From: Phycisphaerae bacterium
GTDB lineage: Bacteria > Planctomycetota > Phycisphaerae > Sedimentisphaerales > Anaerobacaceae
Length of the DNA stretch: 52,731 nucleotides
Direction of reading: 5' to 3'
Assembly: GCA_012744475.1 (NCBI GenBank)
Contig: JAAYBV010000062.1
Location: forward strand, 1-52,731
The position numbers and the translations under genes were made by a program. This document shows positions 27,469 to 35,009 of the stretch, one piece after another (within the stretch, counting starts at the first letter, position 1; every line of letters starts with the position of its first letter). The notes under the pieces are model-generated. The model was not told the origin of the DNA. It did no database searches and saw nothing but the letters and a program-made list of their open reading frames with translations.

Positions 27469-28207
27469 TTTCGTTCTCCTTTCCGAGACGTCCGATCGGC
27501 GGGCCGGCCGTTTTCAACAGATCGCTGTATCTTCATGGATAAATGCGGTTGGAACGCCGGCGCACGGGCCGGCACGGGCAGCAAGGGCGCACGAAGGGCC
27601 CTCGGCTGCCGGACTCGGGGAGTTCTTGCCCGCCAATCTTCCGGGTTTAGGGTTTACGGCCGATGGCCGAGTCCAGTGAACAGCCACTATACGCAGAAGA
27701 TCGACACATCAAGTGGGACGCGCGCAACGGACCTTGGGCGCACAATGCACCCGATAAGGAAGATCAAGGAGCCCCCGGATGGGGCGAAGAGCGCCAGATG
27801 CTGGACGAGGTGAATGGAATGATGGCCAGGATGCCGGAATCACGTCCCGCACCGGAAAGCACAGTCAGACCCTGGGGTTTCCCGGTTCGCGCAGCGCAAC
27901 ATCAGCAAGGGCAGAACCATCCGGCCAAGTGAGTCCTCTGTCGCGACAGAAATGGAATGACGGGATGAAATCCAGAGTGATGCTGAATAGATGATGACTG
28001 AGAATATGATGATACGTCTGTCGAGCCCGTCGCGCAAACCGCGCGATCCCGCGATCCAGGTTTCTCACAGCAGCTTTCCAGCACTGCCACTGCTCAGTTA
28101 GATATCCGGACACATTGTCAAAGAGCCTGCCGCAAGAAAGAAGGCGGCCCCGAAGAGCCCGGGGCCGCCATCGAATTCAGACTACGAACTCACATGCAGA
28201 CCCCGGA
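27469..28207. other. Intergenic region between prepilin copies 2 and 3
   Basis: About 740 bp. The only features I can support are the terminator hairpin of copy 3 (28143-28169) and an AGAATATGATGA block near 28001 that recurs near 29404. Short reading frames here have no family features. Confidence 0.5.
28143..28169 (-). terminator. Terminator hairpin of prepilin copy 3
   Basis: Perfect 9-bp stem GGCGGCCCC/GGGGCCGCC with a 9-nt loop, 38 nt after the stop of the gene at 28208. Confidence 0.7.
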
Positions 28208-29113
28208 CTAACTGCCTCGGGTCGTCGTGGCGAACTTGTCCGGGTCATGAACCAGGACGCTGTCCTTGCGGTTCATCGGAGTGAAGGTCTTCGAGTAGAC
28301 CGGCAGGGTGCCCTTGGCATCGCCCTTGACGTTGTTCGCCGACTTTGTGAAGATGTTGTCATCTTCGAGCGAACAGAACGCCCGTTTGGCGAACTCGGTG
28401 TGGCTGTCGAGGAACAGCACGTTCTGGCCGTCGCCCTGGTGCGAGATCGCGTTGCCCTTCAGCGCCGTTTCCGTGGTCCCGTTGTACGGAGTGACGTCAG
28501 GATTGAACAGCGAGAAGTCGCCCGGCTCGGCCGCCGGGCTCTTGATCCACGGGTTCCTTTCGGAGGCCACCGCCAGGCCGGGCTCGCTCGACGTGGTCAG
28601 AGCGTACTGGCCGAACGGAAGGTGATACGAATAGCTGCAATTGTCCACGGGCGTGTTGCCGAAGTCCCAGGCGTCGATCATCTCGAAGTTGGTCGCAACG
28701 TTCGTCTCATCGGCCAGTTGCCACTCGGTGGTCCCGGTGTCGCCCTTGCAGATGAAGGACTTCGGGGTCACTTCGGCGTACTTGACCAGCAGATAGAAGC
28801 ACGAGGTGATCGTGGCCTTGCCACCGCTGCCGTCCGACTGGCTGACGGCATATGCCTGGTAGCGATCGTTGGCGTTCCAGACAACCGGGCCGTCCCACTG
28901 GGAGAGCCGGCCGCCGGCGCGGGGCAGCTCATCCTCATAATCGTTGGCGTAGATCAGCATGGCCTTGCCGATACCCGCCAGGTTGGTGCCGCAGACCATT
29001 CTGAACGCCAACTGCCGAACGCGGGCCAGCGCCGGCATCAGAATGCCCATCAGCAGAGCGATGATCGCGATAACGACCAGCAGCTCGACCAGGGTAAAAC
29101 CTTTTCTTCTCAT
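28208..29113 (-). CDS. Prepilin-like protein, tandem copy 3
   Basis: A 301-aa paralogue with the leader MRRKGFTLVELLVVIAIIAL. It is very similar to copy 2 over its whole length, with the NVLFLDSHTEFAKRAFC motif and the tail DSVLVHDPDK. The ATG at 29113 has AGGAG about 7 nt upstream; in-frame codons further upstream (to 29164) precede the leader and are not credible. It is the first gene of the tandem array in transcription order and lies after a long AT-richer region that probably holds its promoter. Confidence 0.9.
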   Translation of the reverse strand: MRRKGFTLVELLVVIAIIALLMGILMPALARVRQLAFRMVCGTNLAGIGKAMLIYANDYEDELPRAGGRLSQWDGPVVWNANDRYQAYAVSQSDGSGGKATITSCFYLLVKYAEVTPKSFICKGDTGTTEWQLADETNVATNFEMIDAWDFGNTPVDNCSYSYHLPFGQYALTTSSEPGLAVASERNPWIKSPAAEPGDFSLFNPDVTPYNGTTETALKGNAISHQGDGQNVLFLDSHTEFAKRAFCSLEDDNIFTKSANNVKGDAKGTLPVYSKTFTPMNRKDSVLVHDPDKFATTTRGS

Positions 29114-29583
29114 GGTGTTCTCCTTTCGTTGCTTACGAGATTCGCAGACCGACCGCTCTTCCACTGGCTACTTTAGCGATAGTAACGATGAATCCTTTTG
29201 CCACCCGACCGGCAAATACGCGCGCCGCGAATCTCCTGAGCACATACGTCTTTGACTGAAAGAGACGGCCGGCCGGTTTCAAACGCCTGTTTTATCGGAA
29301 CATGAACCCGTGGGCACAAGAGCCCAGCACTCCTCACAGTAGGAAAACTCGTTCGTTTCCCAACGTTCCGCAGCAGGCAGGCTTTGATATGAAGATGCTG
29401 ACAAGAATATGATGACAGTCTGCAATATGAAATACGGCCTTAGACAAGCCTACCTATCTACAACTGCAATCTAACAGACCCAAAGAGGTCCGTCAATGTC
29501 TTTTTCGTAATTTTCGGCCCCTACCTTGAATTTTTTTGGACATCCCTTAAGATTCACCCGTTTTCCTGGTTTTGGAGTCAACC
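29114..29583. other. AT-richer divergent intergenic region
   Basis: About 470 bp between divergent prepilin copy 3 and the UDP-sugar pyrophosphorylase gene, clearly richer in A/T than its surroundings and so a likely promoter region. A block near 29404-29415 repeats the AGAATATGATGA words seen near 28001. No gene was seen. Confidence 0.5.
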
Positions 29584-31020
29584 ATGCAGGGCAATCAGAG
29601 CGCGAAAATCGACGTTATCAGGCGACAGCTTTCCGCGTGCGGCCAGGATCATCTCCTGAGCTTCTGGGATCGACTGGGTCCTGGCGAGCAGGCCGGGCTG
29701 GCCGAACAGATCCGGGAACTGGACCTGGACAAGATCCCCACCTGGGTCGAAACCCTGGTCCGGCACGCCCCGCAAACCCCAGTCCGGCACGAGGAATTCC
29801 GGCCAGCCCCTTCCTACGGAATCGTGCCCAGGACCGATGCCGAACGCCGCAAGTACGCCGACGCCGTGAAACTTGGCAAAGAGCTGATCGCGGCAGGAAA
29901 GGTGGCCGCGTTCGTGGTCGCCGGAGGCCAGGGAACGCGGCTGGGTTTCGACGGCCCCAAGGGCAACTACCCTATCAGCCCGGTCAGGAACAAGACGCTC
30001 TTCCAGATATTCGCCGAAACCATCAAGGCGGTTTCCCGCCGCTACCGCACCACCTGCCCCTGGTACATCATGACCAGCCCGATGAACCACGAGGCGACGG
30101 TGCGAATCTTCGAATCCAATGATTTCTACGGCCTGGACCGAGACTGTGTTTTGATCTTTCAGCAGGGCACGCTGCCCAATTTCGGGTTCGACGGGAGAAT
30201 CCTGATGGCCGACAAGGCCTCCATCGCCCGCTCGCCCGACGGCCACGGCGGCAGCATCCGGGCTCTGGCCCGCAGCGGCGCGCTGGCGGACATGAAGAAT
30301 CGCGGCGTCGAGTACCTCAGCTACTGGCAGGTCGACAACCCGCTGGTGAAGCTCTTCGACCCGCTTTTTGTCGGCCTGCACGCCACCGACGGCGCGCAAA
30401 TGTCGTCCAAAGCAGTGATTAAGAACGATCCCAAGGAGAAGGTCGGCAACTTCTGCCTCGTCGACGGCAAGGTCACCGTCATCGAGTACAGCGATCTGGA
30501 CGACAGTCTGGCCGAGAGACGAAACCCGGACGGATCTCTGACATTTCGCCTCGGCAGCATCGCGATTCACATCATCAGCACCGATTTCATCGAGAAGCTG
30601 AACACCGAGGGCTTCTCGCTGCCACTGCACCGGGCGGTGAAGAAGATCCCCCATATCGATTCGCAGGGCAATCCGGTCGAACCGGCCCAGCCCAACGGCA
30701 TCAAGCTTGAATCGTTCATCTTCGACGCGCTGCCCATCGCGAATCGGTCGATCATCCTCGATATTGACCGCGCCGAGGAGTTCGCCCCCACCAAGAACGC
30801 CACGGGTGTCGACAGCGCCGAATCGACGCGGGCAATGATGGTGGACCGGGCCGCCAGGTGGCTCGAATCGGCGGGCGTGACCGTGCCGCGAAGGCCGGAC
30901 GGCTCCCCGGACTGTCTGCTGGAGATTGCCCCGTCCTTCGCGCTCGAACCCGAGGACCTCAAGGTCAAGCTGGACCAGATCCCGGCCATCCAGCCGGGGG
31001 GCCAAGTCTATCTCGGGTAG
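29584..31020 (+). CDS. UTP--sugar-1-phosphate uridylyltransferase (UDPGP family)
   Basis: A 478-aa nucleotidyltransferase of the UDPGP family, which includes eukaryotic-type UDP-glucose and UDP-N-acetylglucosamine pyrophosphorylases. The nucleotide-binding motif VVAGGQGTRLGFDGPKG is at residues 111-127; TSPMNHEAT, FQQGTLPNF and the uridine/sugar site VEYLSYWQVDNPLVK follow, then FIFDALP. The combination most resembles UDP-GlcNAc/GalNAc pyrophosphorylases, but glucose-1-P cannot be excluded. The ATG at 29584 is preceded by TTGGAG; an in-frame TTG upstream is less likely. It would supply UDP-sugars for polysaccharide or envelope synthesis, next to the aldose epimerase. Confidence 0.92.
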   Translation: MQGNQSAKIDVIRRQLSACGQDHLLSFWDRLGPGEQAGLAEQIRELDLDKIPTWVETLVRHAPQTPVRHEEFRPAPSYGIVPRTDAERRKYADAVKLGKELIAAGKVAAFVVAGGQGTRLGFDGPKGNYPISPVRNKTLFQIFAETIKAVSRRYRTTCPWYIMTSPMNHEATVRIFESNDFYGLDRDCVLIFQQGTLPNFGFDGRILMADKASIARSPDGHGGSIRALARSGALADMKNRGVEYLSYWQVDNPLVKLFDPLFVGLHATDGAQMSSKAVIKNDPKEKVGNFCLVDGKVTVIEYSDLDDSLAERRNPDGSLTFRLGSIAIHIISTDFIEKLNTEGFSLPLHRAVKKIPHIDSQGNPVEPAQPNGIKLESFIFDALPIANRSIILDIDRAEEFAPTKNATGVDSAESTRAMMVDRAARWLESAGVTVPRRPDGSPDCLLEIAPSFALEPEDLKVKLDQIPAIQPGGQVYLG

Positions 31021-31038
31021 CGTGCGACCCAAGGCAGC

Positions 31039-31056
31039 GGCGAATGATTATTCGCC
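31039..31056. repeat. Short palindrome, family A, between convergent genes
   Basis: GGCGAATGATTATTCGCC, 18 nt after the UDPGP stop and 10 nt from the convergent galM stop. Same family as 2386-2405 and 5853-5880. Confidence 0.85.
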
Positions 31057-31065
31057 CCTACGCGG

Positions 31066-32106
31066 TTACTTCGTGGAGAACTTGTGTACGGTCCGGCTGG
31101 TGAAGGTCTGCCCCGGCTCCAGGACCGTCGACGGGAAACTGGGTTTGTTTGGCGAGTCGGGATAGTGCTGGGTTTCCAGGCAGAACCCGGCGTGTTTGTT
31201 GTAGCGGGTGCCGCCCTTGCCCGCCACTCCATCAAGGAAGTTGCCCGTGTAAAGCTGGACCCCCGGCTCGGTGGTGTGGATTTCCATGACGCGGCCCGTG
31301 CCGGGCTCGCGCACCTGGGCGCAGCATTTCAGATCGCCCGCCTTGCCTTTGAGCACATAATTGTGATCGTATCCGTTTCCGGTCTGGCGAATCCGCGAAC
31401 CGATCGTCCGGGTCCGCGTGAAATCCAGCGGCATGTCCAGCACACTGGCAAGGACGCCCGTCGGAATCAACCCCTTGTCGATGAGCGTGAACTTCTCGGC
31501 GGCCAGCTGAAGCTCGTGGCCCAGAATATCGCCGTTGCCCTGTCCGGCGAGGTTCCAGTAGCTGTGATTCGTCAGATTGACCACCGTCTTCTTGTCCGTG
31601 CGGGCCTCGTAGCTGATGCACAGCTCGTCGGCGTTCGTCAGCATGTAGGTTACGGTGCACTGGAGGTTGCCCGGATACCCTTCCTCGCCGTCGGCGCTCA
31701 GGTAGCTCATCTTGACCCAGGCCTCGTCCTCGGCCGCCACCACCTCTTTCGTATGCCACACGACCTTGTCGAAGCCTTTGATGCCGCCGTGCAGGTGGTT
31801 CGGACCGTTGTTGGCGGCCAGCTTGTATTCGACCCCATCGAGCTTGAACTTGGCGCCGCCGATGCGATTGGCGTAGCGGCCCACGGTGGCGCCCATATAC
31901 GTAGTGTGGCCGATGTAGCCCTGCAAGTCGTCAAATCCCAGCACGACGTCGCCGAGGTTGCCATTGCGGTCCGGCACATATAAGGAAACGAGTGTCGCCC
32001 CGTAGTCCGTGATCCGCGCTCGCAGCCCTTTCGAGTTGGCGAGCGTGTAGACGGAAGCCTCCCGGCCATCTGCGGTTCGTCCAAACGGTTCCTTATTGGC
32101 GTTCAT
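31066..32106 (-). CDS. galM: Aldose 1-epimerase (galactose mutarotase)
   Basis: A 346-aa mutarotase that interconverts alpha and beta anomers of aldoses. Catalytic residues are visible: H104/H106 in GPNHLHGG, the proton-donor H181 in NLTNHSYWNL, and the base Glu in CLETQHYPDSPN near 315. Substrate-contact motifs GRYANRI and YDHNYVL are present. No signal peptide is evident, so it is probably cytoplasmic. The start at 32106 has AAGGAG upstream; an in-frame TTG six codons earlier is the alternative. The gene supports intake of sugars released by the GH2 enzyme, which is inference from context. Confidence 0.95.
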   Translation of the reverse strand: MNANKEPFGRTADGREASVYTLANSKGLRARITDYGATLVSLYVPDRNGNLGDVVLGFDDLQGYIGHTTYMGATVGRYANRIGGAKFKLDGVEYKLAANNGPNHLHGGIKGFDKVVWHTKEVVAAEDEAWVKMSYLSADGEEGYPGNLQCTVTYMLTNADELCISYEARTDKKTVVNLTNHSYWNLAGQGNGDILGHELQLAAEKFTLIDKGLIPTGVLASVLDMPLDFTRTRTIGSRIRQTGNGYDHNYVLKGKAGDLKCCAQVREPGTGRVMEIHTTEPGVQLYTGNFLDGVAGKGGTRYNKHAGFCLETQHYPDSPNKPSFPSTVLEPGQTFTSRTVHKFSTK

Positions 32107-32224
32107 AGGCACATCTCCTTTCAAACGTCGTGCGCTGCGCAGCGCGCAAGACGCGCGACGCGAAACGAATCCGGAGTATACAGAGCCGGTTTCGGCCTGT
32201 CAAAGGGCTTTGCGCCCTCGGTGA

Positions 32225-32242
32225 TCCCGATGTACATCGGGA
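32225..32242. repeat. Short palindrome, family C
   Basis: Perfect 18-bp palindrome TCCCGATGTACATCGGGA. A related copy with the same CCCGAT/ATCGGG arms lies at 38333-38352. Confidence 0.8.
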
Positions 32243-32266
32243 CTGGCGGTTTGTGTGGATTCTCAC

Positions 32267-32324
32267 GTCCTTTGGGTCCCTCAGGTCCTTCCGGGGTCCA
32301 AAGGATGTAAGGGACCCAAAGGAC
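32267..32324. repeat. 15-bp perfect inverted repeat, 28-nt loop
   Basis: Arms GTCCTTTGGGTCCCT (32267-32281) and AGGGACCCAAAGGAC (32310-32324) are exact complements. The loop repeats parts of the same words (GGTCC, AAAGGA), so the element may have grown by internal duplication. Confidence 0.8.
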
Positions 32325-32355
32325 CGGGACGCGGGGACCGACATCGCCCTTAAAC

Positions 32356-32383
32356 GCAGGGGCGAGGCATGCCTCGCCCCTGC
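32356..32383. repeat. Short palindrome, family B
   Basis: A 28-bp perfect palindrome centred on GGGCGAGGCATGCCTCGCCC, 20 nt after the stop of the LamG protein on the minus strand. Further copies lie at 51935-51957 and 51971-51991. Confidence 0.85.
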
Positions 32384-32402
32384 AAATCGGTTCTGTTCAC
32401 AG

Positions 32403-34754
32403 TTATTCGGCCAAGGGCGCGCCGTAGCCGATGTCGTCGATGAACAGCAGGCCGCTGCCGCCAGCGGTCGGGGTGGCGCGGTTGCCGACGCCGATGTACA
32501 TCGTCTCGACCCGCGCCATGTTCACGCCCGCCAGCTCGCTATAGGAGATCGTCCAGGACTGCCAGGCGGCGACCCTCAGCGCCTCGGGATCAGGATGCGC
32601 AACGACCGCGACCTGACCGGCGCTGTCCTCGACCGCCACGTACAGCGTTTCGGCGGTGTTGTCCTCGGGGCCGTAGAAGTGCAGCACCAGAGTGTTTGCG
32701 CTGTGGCCGGTCCAGTCTTGCGGGCTGTCCCACGTTCGCAAGATCTCGGAATAGAACGGGGCTGAAGTGTTGTCGTAGCTTACGGGCATCGACTGCCGCC
32801 CGCCGTGAACGATGGCCTTCTCGGCAAACGGCGACTCGGCGTAGCCGGTGGTCGATCCGGTGTTGTTGGTCCAGCCGTCGATCCAGGTCTGGAAGACGGC
32901 CTGGCCGGCGTCGATGTCGTCGGTATAGCCTTCGATGTCGTCGATCGTCGCGTATTCCTGGGTCGTGAAGCTCCACAGGTTGCCTTCCCACGTCGCAGGG
33001 CTGGCGGTCTCGTTGACCTCGTCGACTCGCCAGTAATAGACGTTGCCGAAGACGAGGTCATCCGGCTGGAAGCTCGCCGCGTCAACCGTCCCGGCCAGGA
33101 CCAGGTTCGCCGGATCGGCGCCCAGATAGACCTGGTGCGAAGCCGCCTCGCGCCCGGCGCGCCAGCTCAGGGCCGTCATCGGTTCAACATCAACCGCTCC
33201 GTCCGCCGGTTGCGGCTCCCGAGCATGAGCCGGAATGTACATGAACCGAACTTCGCTGAGCCCGTATTGGCCCATGACTCCGAAACCGCTCTTGACGACC
33301 AGCCGGACGTACCTGGCGGCGACGCCGCCCATGTCGATCGCCGTATTGTAGGTGTAGGTCGCCTTTGCCGTACCCTGTGCAAACTGGGCATCTCCCAGCG
33401 TCGTCCACTCGATCCCATCCAGAGAGTGCTCGATGGTGACATCCTTTACGCCGAAGCCGAGGAGCACCTCGAACTGCACGTTGTAGTTCCAGACCCGCAG
33501 CTCGTTGAGCTTGTAGACGCGATCGAACTCAAACTGGATCCACAGCGGCTCGTCCGCCACAGCGCCGGTCACCCACATGTCTTCGCTGACGGTCGAGTGC
33601 TCACCGTTTTCATTGAGGCCCGAGCCGTTGACCGTGTTTTCCGGCCCGGCGCCGGGTTGAGCGGCGCCGTTGCTCGTGGCGATCACGCCGGCAATCGGAT
33701 ACGCCAGCGGCTCGGCGGTAAAGCTCCAGACCTCGCCCTTGAAGATCGTGTTGTCAGGAGCGGCGTTGACTTCATCGACGCGCCAGTAATAGGTCTGGCC
33801 GAACGCAAACACGCCGGCCGGATCGTATGCGGTCTCGGCCTGACCCTGGCCGAGGAGCACACCCATCGGATTGGCCCGGCTCGCCTCGTTGACGTCGTCG
33901 AAGGCCGTCCCCAGATAGACATCGTGCGTCGCGGCGAATTCCCCCGGCATCCAGCTCAAGGCGGTGTCCCGCGGGACATCGGTGGCTTCGTGGGCCGGAA
34001 TGGGCGCAAAGGCCAGGGCACGTGACACAGGACCTTCCGGGAGAATGAAATCCTTCTCGGGGTCGAACGTGCCGCTGAAGGTGGAGAAGGCCACTGACTC
34101 GTATTGCCCGATGAGCTGCCGCCCGCCATCGACGGAGCTGTGACGGATATTCCCCCACGAGATCAGCGTGGTGATCTCCTGCGGCGAGCCGTTGTCGCTC
34201 TGGAAGATCAGAACGCCGTCTTTGTAGTACTCGATGGTCTCGGCGCCGTGGTACACGATGGCATAGTGGTGCGTTTCGCCGACATTCGGGATCGCTTCGA
34301 TGTTGTTGTTGACCACTTCCGTGCTGCCGTTCCAACTGCCGGCGGACAGCCCGTCGTGGAAGCGGATGAAGCACTGACCGCCCAGGTCCATGATCGGCGC
34401 CATCGAGTCACTGGCGTCGGTCGCGGTGAAGACGGCTTCGACCACGAAGGACGTCCCGGCAAACGACGTTCCGTTGTTGTTGAATGCGGACGCATCGAAC
34501 TGGAAACTCTCCTGGCTGGCGCCGTCCGCGTCGGCGAGGATTCCCAGTCCCCCGGACACGACTTCGGTTCCGTTGTGAGCGGCGAAGGTGCCGGTCACAT
34601 CGATCTCGCGCGGTCCCAGCGTGTAGGACGTGCCGGCCAGGGCGCCTTCAAAATCGACGAAGATCACCGGCGCGACCTCCGCCGCGCCGGCCAGAGGCGC
34701 GCAGATAGTGCTCAACAAAACGGAACAAACTACACACATGAACTGCCTGGACAT
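32403..34754 (-). CDS. Secreted LamG + discoidin (F5/8C) multidomain protein
   Basis: A 783-aa exported protein. Order: signal peptide (1-24), LamG-like jelly roll (about 30-235), a fibronectin-III-like module ending TYYWRVDEVNAAPDNTIFKGEVWSF (about 245-350), a discoidin domain (about 352-505; ATSNGAAQPGAGPENTVNGS, LWIQFEFDRVYKLNELRVWNYN and YGLSEVRFMY), a second fibronectin-III-like module (to about 600) and a C-terminal beta domain beginning IDDIEGYTDDIDAG and ending GLLFIDDIG. No catalytic domain is evident. LamG and F5/8C modules usually bind glycans, so a cell-surface adhesin or scaffold is likely. It is paralogous over its length to the gene at 35010-37907. GGAGG precedes the ATG. Confidence 0.9.
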   Translation of the reverse strand: MSRQFMCVVCSVLLSTICAPLAGAAEVAPVIFVDFEGALAGTSYTLGPREIDVTGTFAAHNGTEVVSGGLGILADADGASQESFQFDASAFNNNGTSFAGTSFVVEAVFTATDASDSMAPIMDLGGQCFIRFHDGLSAGSWNGSTEVVNNNIEAIPNVGETHHYAIVYHGAETIEYYKDGVLIFQSDNGSPQEITTLISWGNIRHSSVDGGRQLIGQYESVAFSTFSGTFDPEKDFILPEGPVSRALAFAPIPAHEATDVPRDTALSWMPGEFAATHDVYLGTAFDDVNEASRANPMGVLLGQGQAETAYDPAGVFAFGQTYYWRVDEVNAAPDNTIFKGEVWSFTAEPLAYPIAGVIATSNGAAQPGAGPENTVNGSGLNENGEHSTVSEDMWVTGAVADEPLWIQFEFDRVYKLNELRVWNYNVQFEVLLGFGVKDVTIEHSLDGIEWTTLGDAQFAQGTAKATYTYNTAIDMGGVAARYVRLVVKSGFGVMGQYGLSEVRFMYIPAHAREPQPADGAVDVEPMTALSWRAGREAASHQVYLGADPANLVLAGTVDAASFQPDDLVFGNVYYWRVDEVNETASPATWEGNLWSFTTQEYATIDDIEGYTDDIDAGQAVFQTWIDGWTNNTGSTTGYAESPFAEKAIVHGGRQSMPVSYDNTSAPFYSEILRTWDSPQDWTGHSANTLVLHFYGPEDNTAETLYVAVEDSAGQVAVVAHPDPEALRVAAWQSWTISYSELAGVNMARVETMYIGVGNRATPTAGGSGLLFIDDIGYGAPLAE

Positions 34755-35009
34755 GATGCTCCTCCGTCTAAAGAACCTTGTGCGATATCACCTGTCGGGA
34801 AAACGCCCCCGTCCGCGTCGTTTCCACGGGCCTCAGGCGGCGTTCCCGAAAACCTTGCAGTTTGTTCTATTATGCCATCCTGTGGCCTGTGCGGGCAAGA
34901 CTCAATTGCGTTTTCTTTTCGCCCATTTGCGACAGACCCCGCGCAAAGAGCCATCGTCGGCCGTGCGAACATCCTCGTCCGTAGCGTTCTCGACCGCTTG
35001 CCGGCGGCC

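Noticed and set aside
27663-27932. 89-codon frame between prepilin copies 2 and 3
   Set aside because: No ribosome-binding site, no family resemblance and a low-complexity, unstructured composition.
29114-29583. Sigma-54 promoter for prepilin copy 3
   Set aside because: A GG and GC pair was seen on the minus strand, but the spacing is one base off the required GG-N10-GC.
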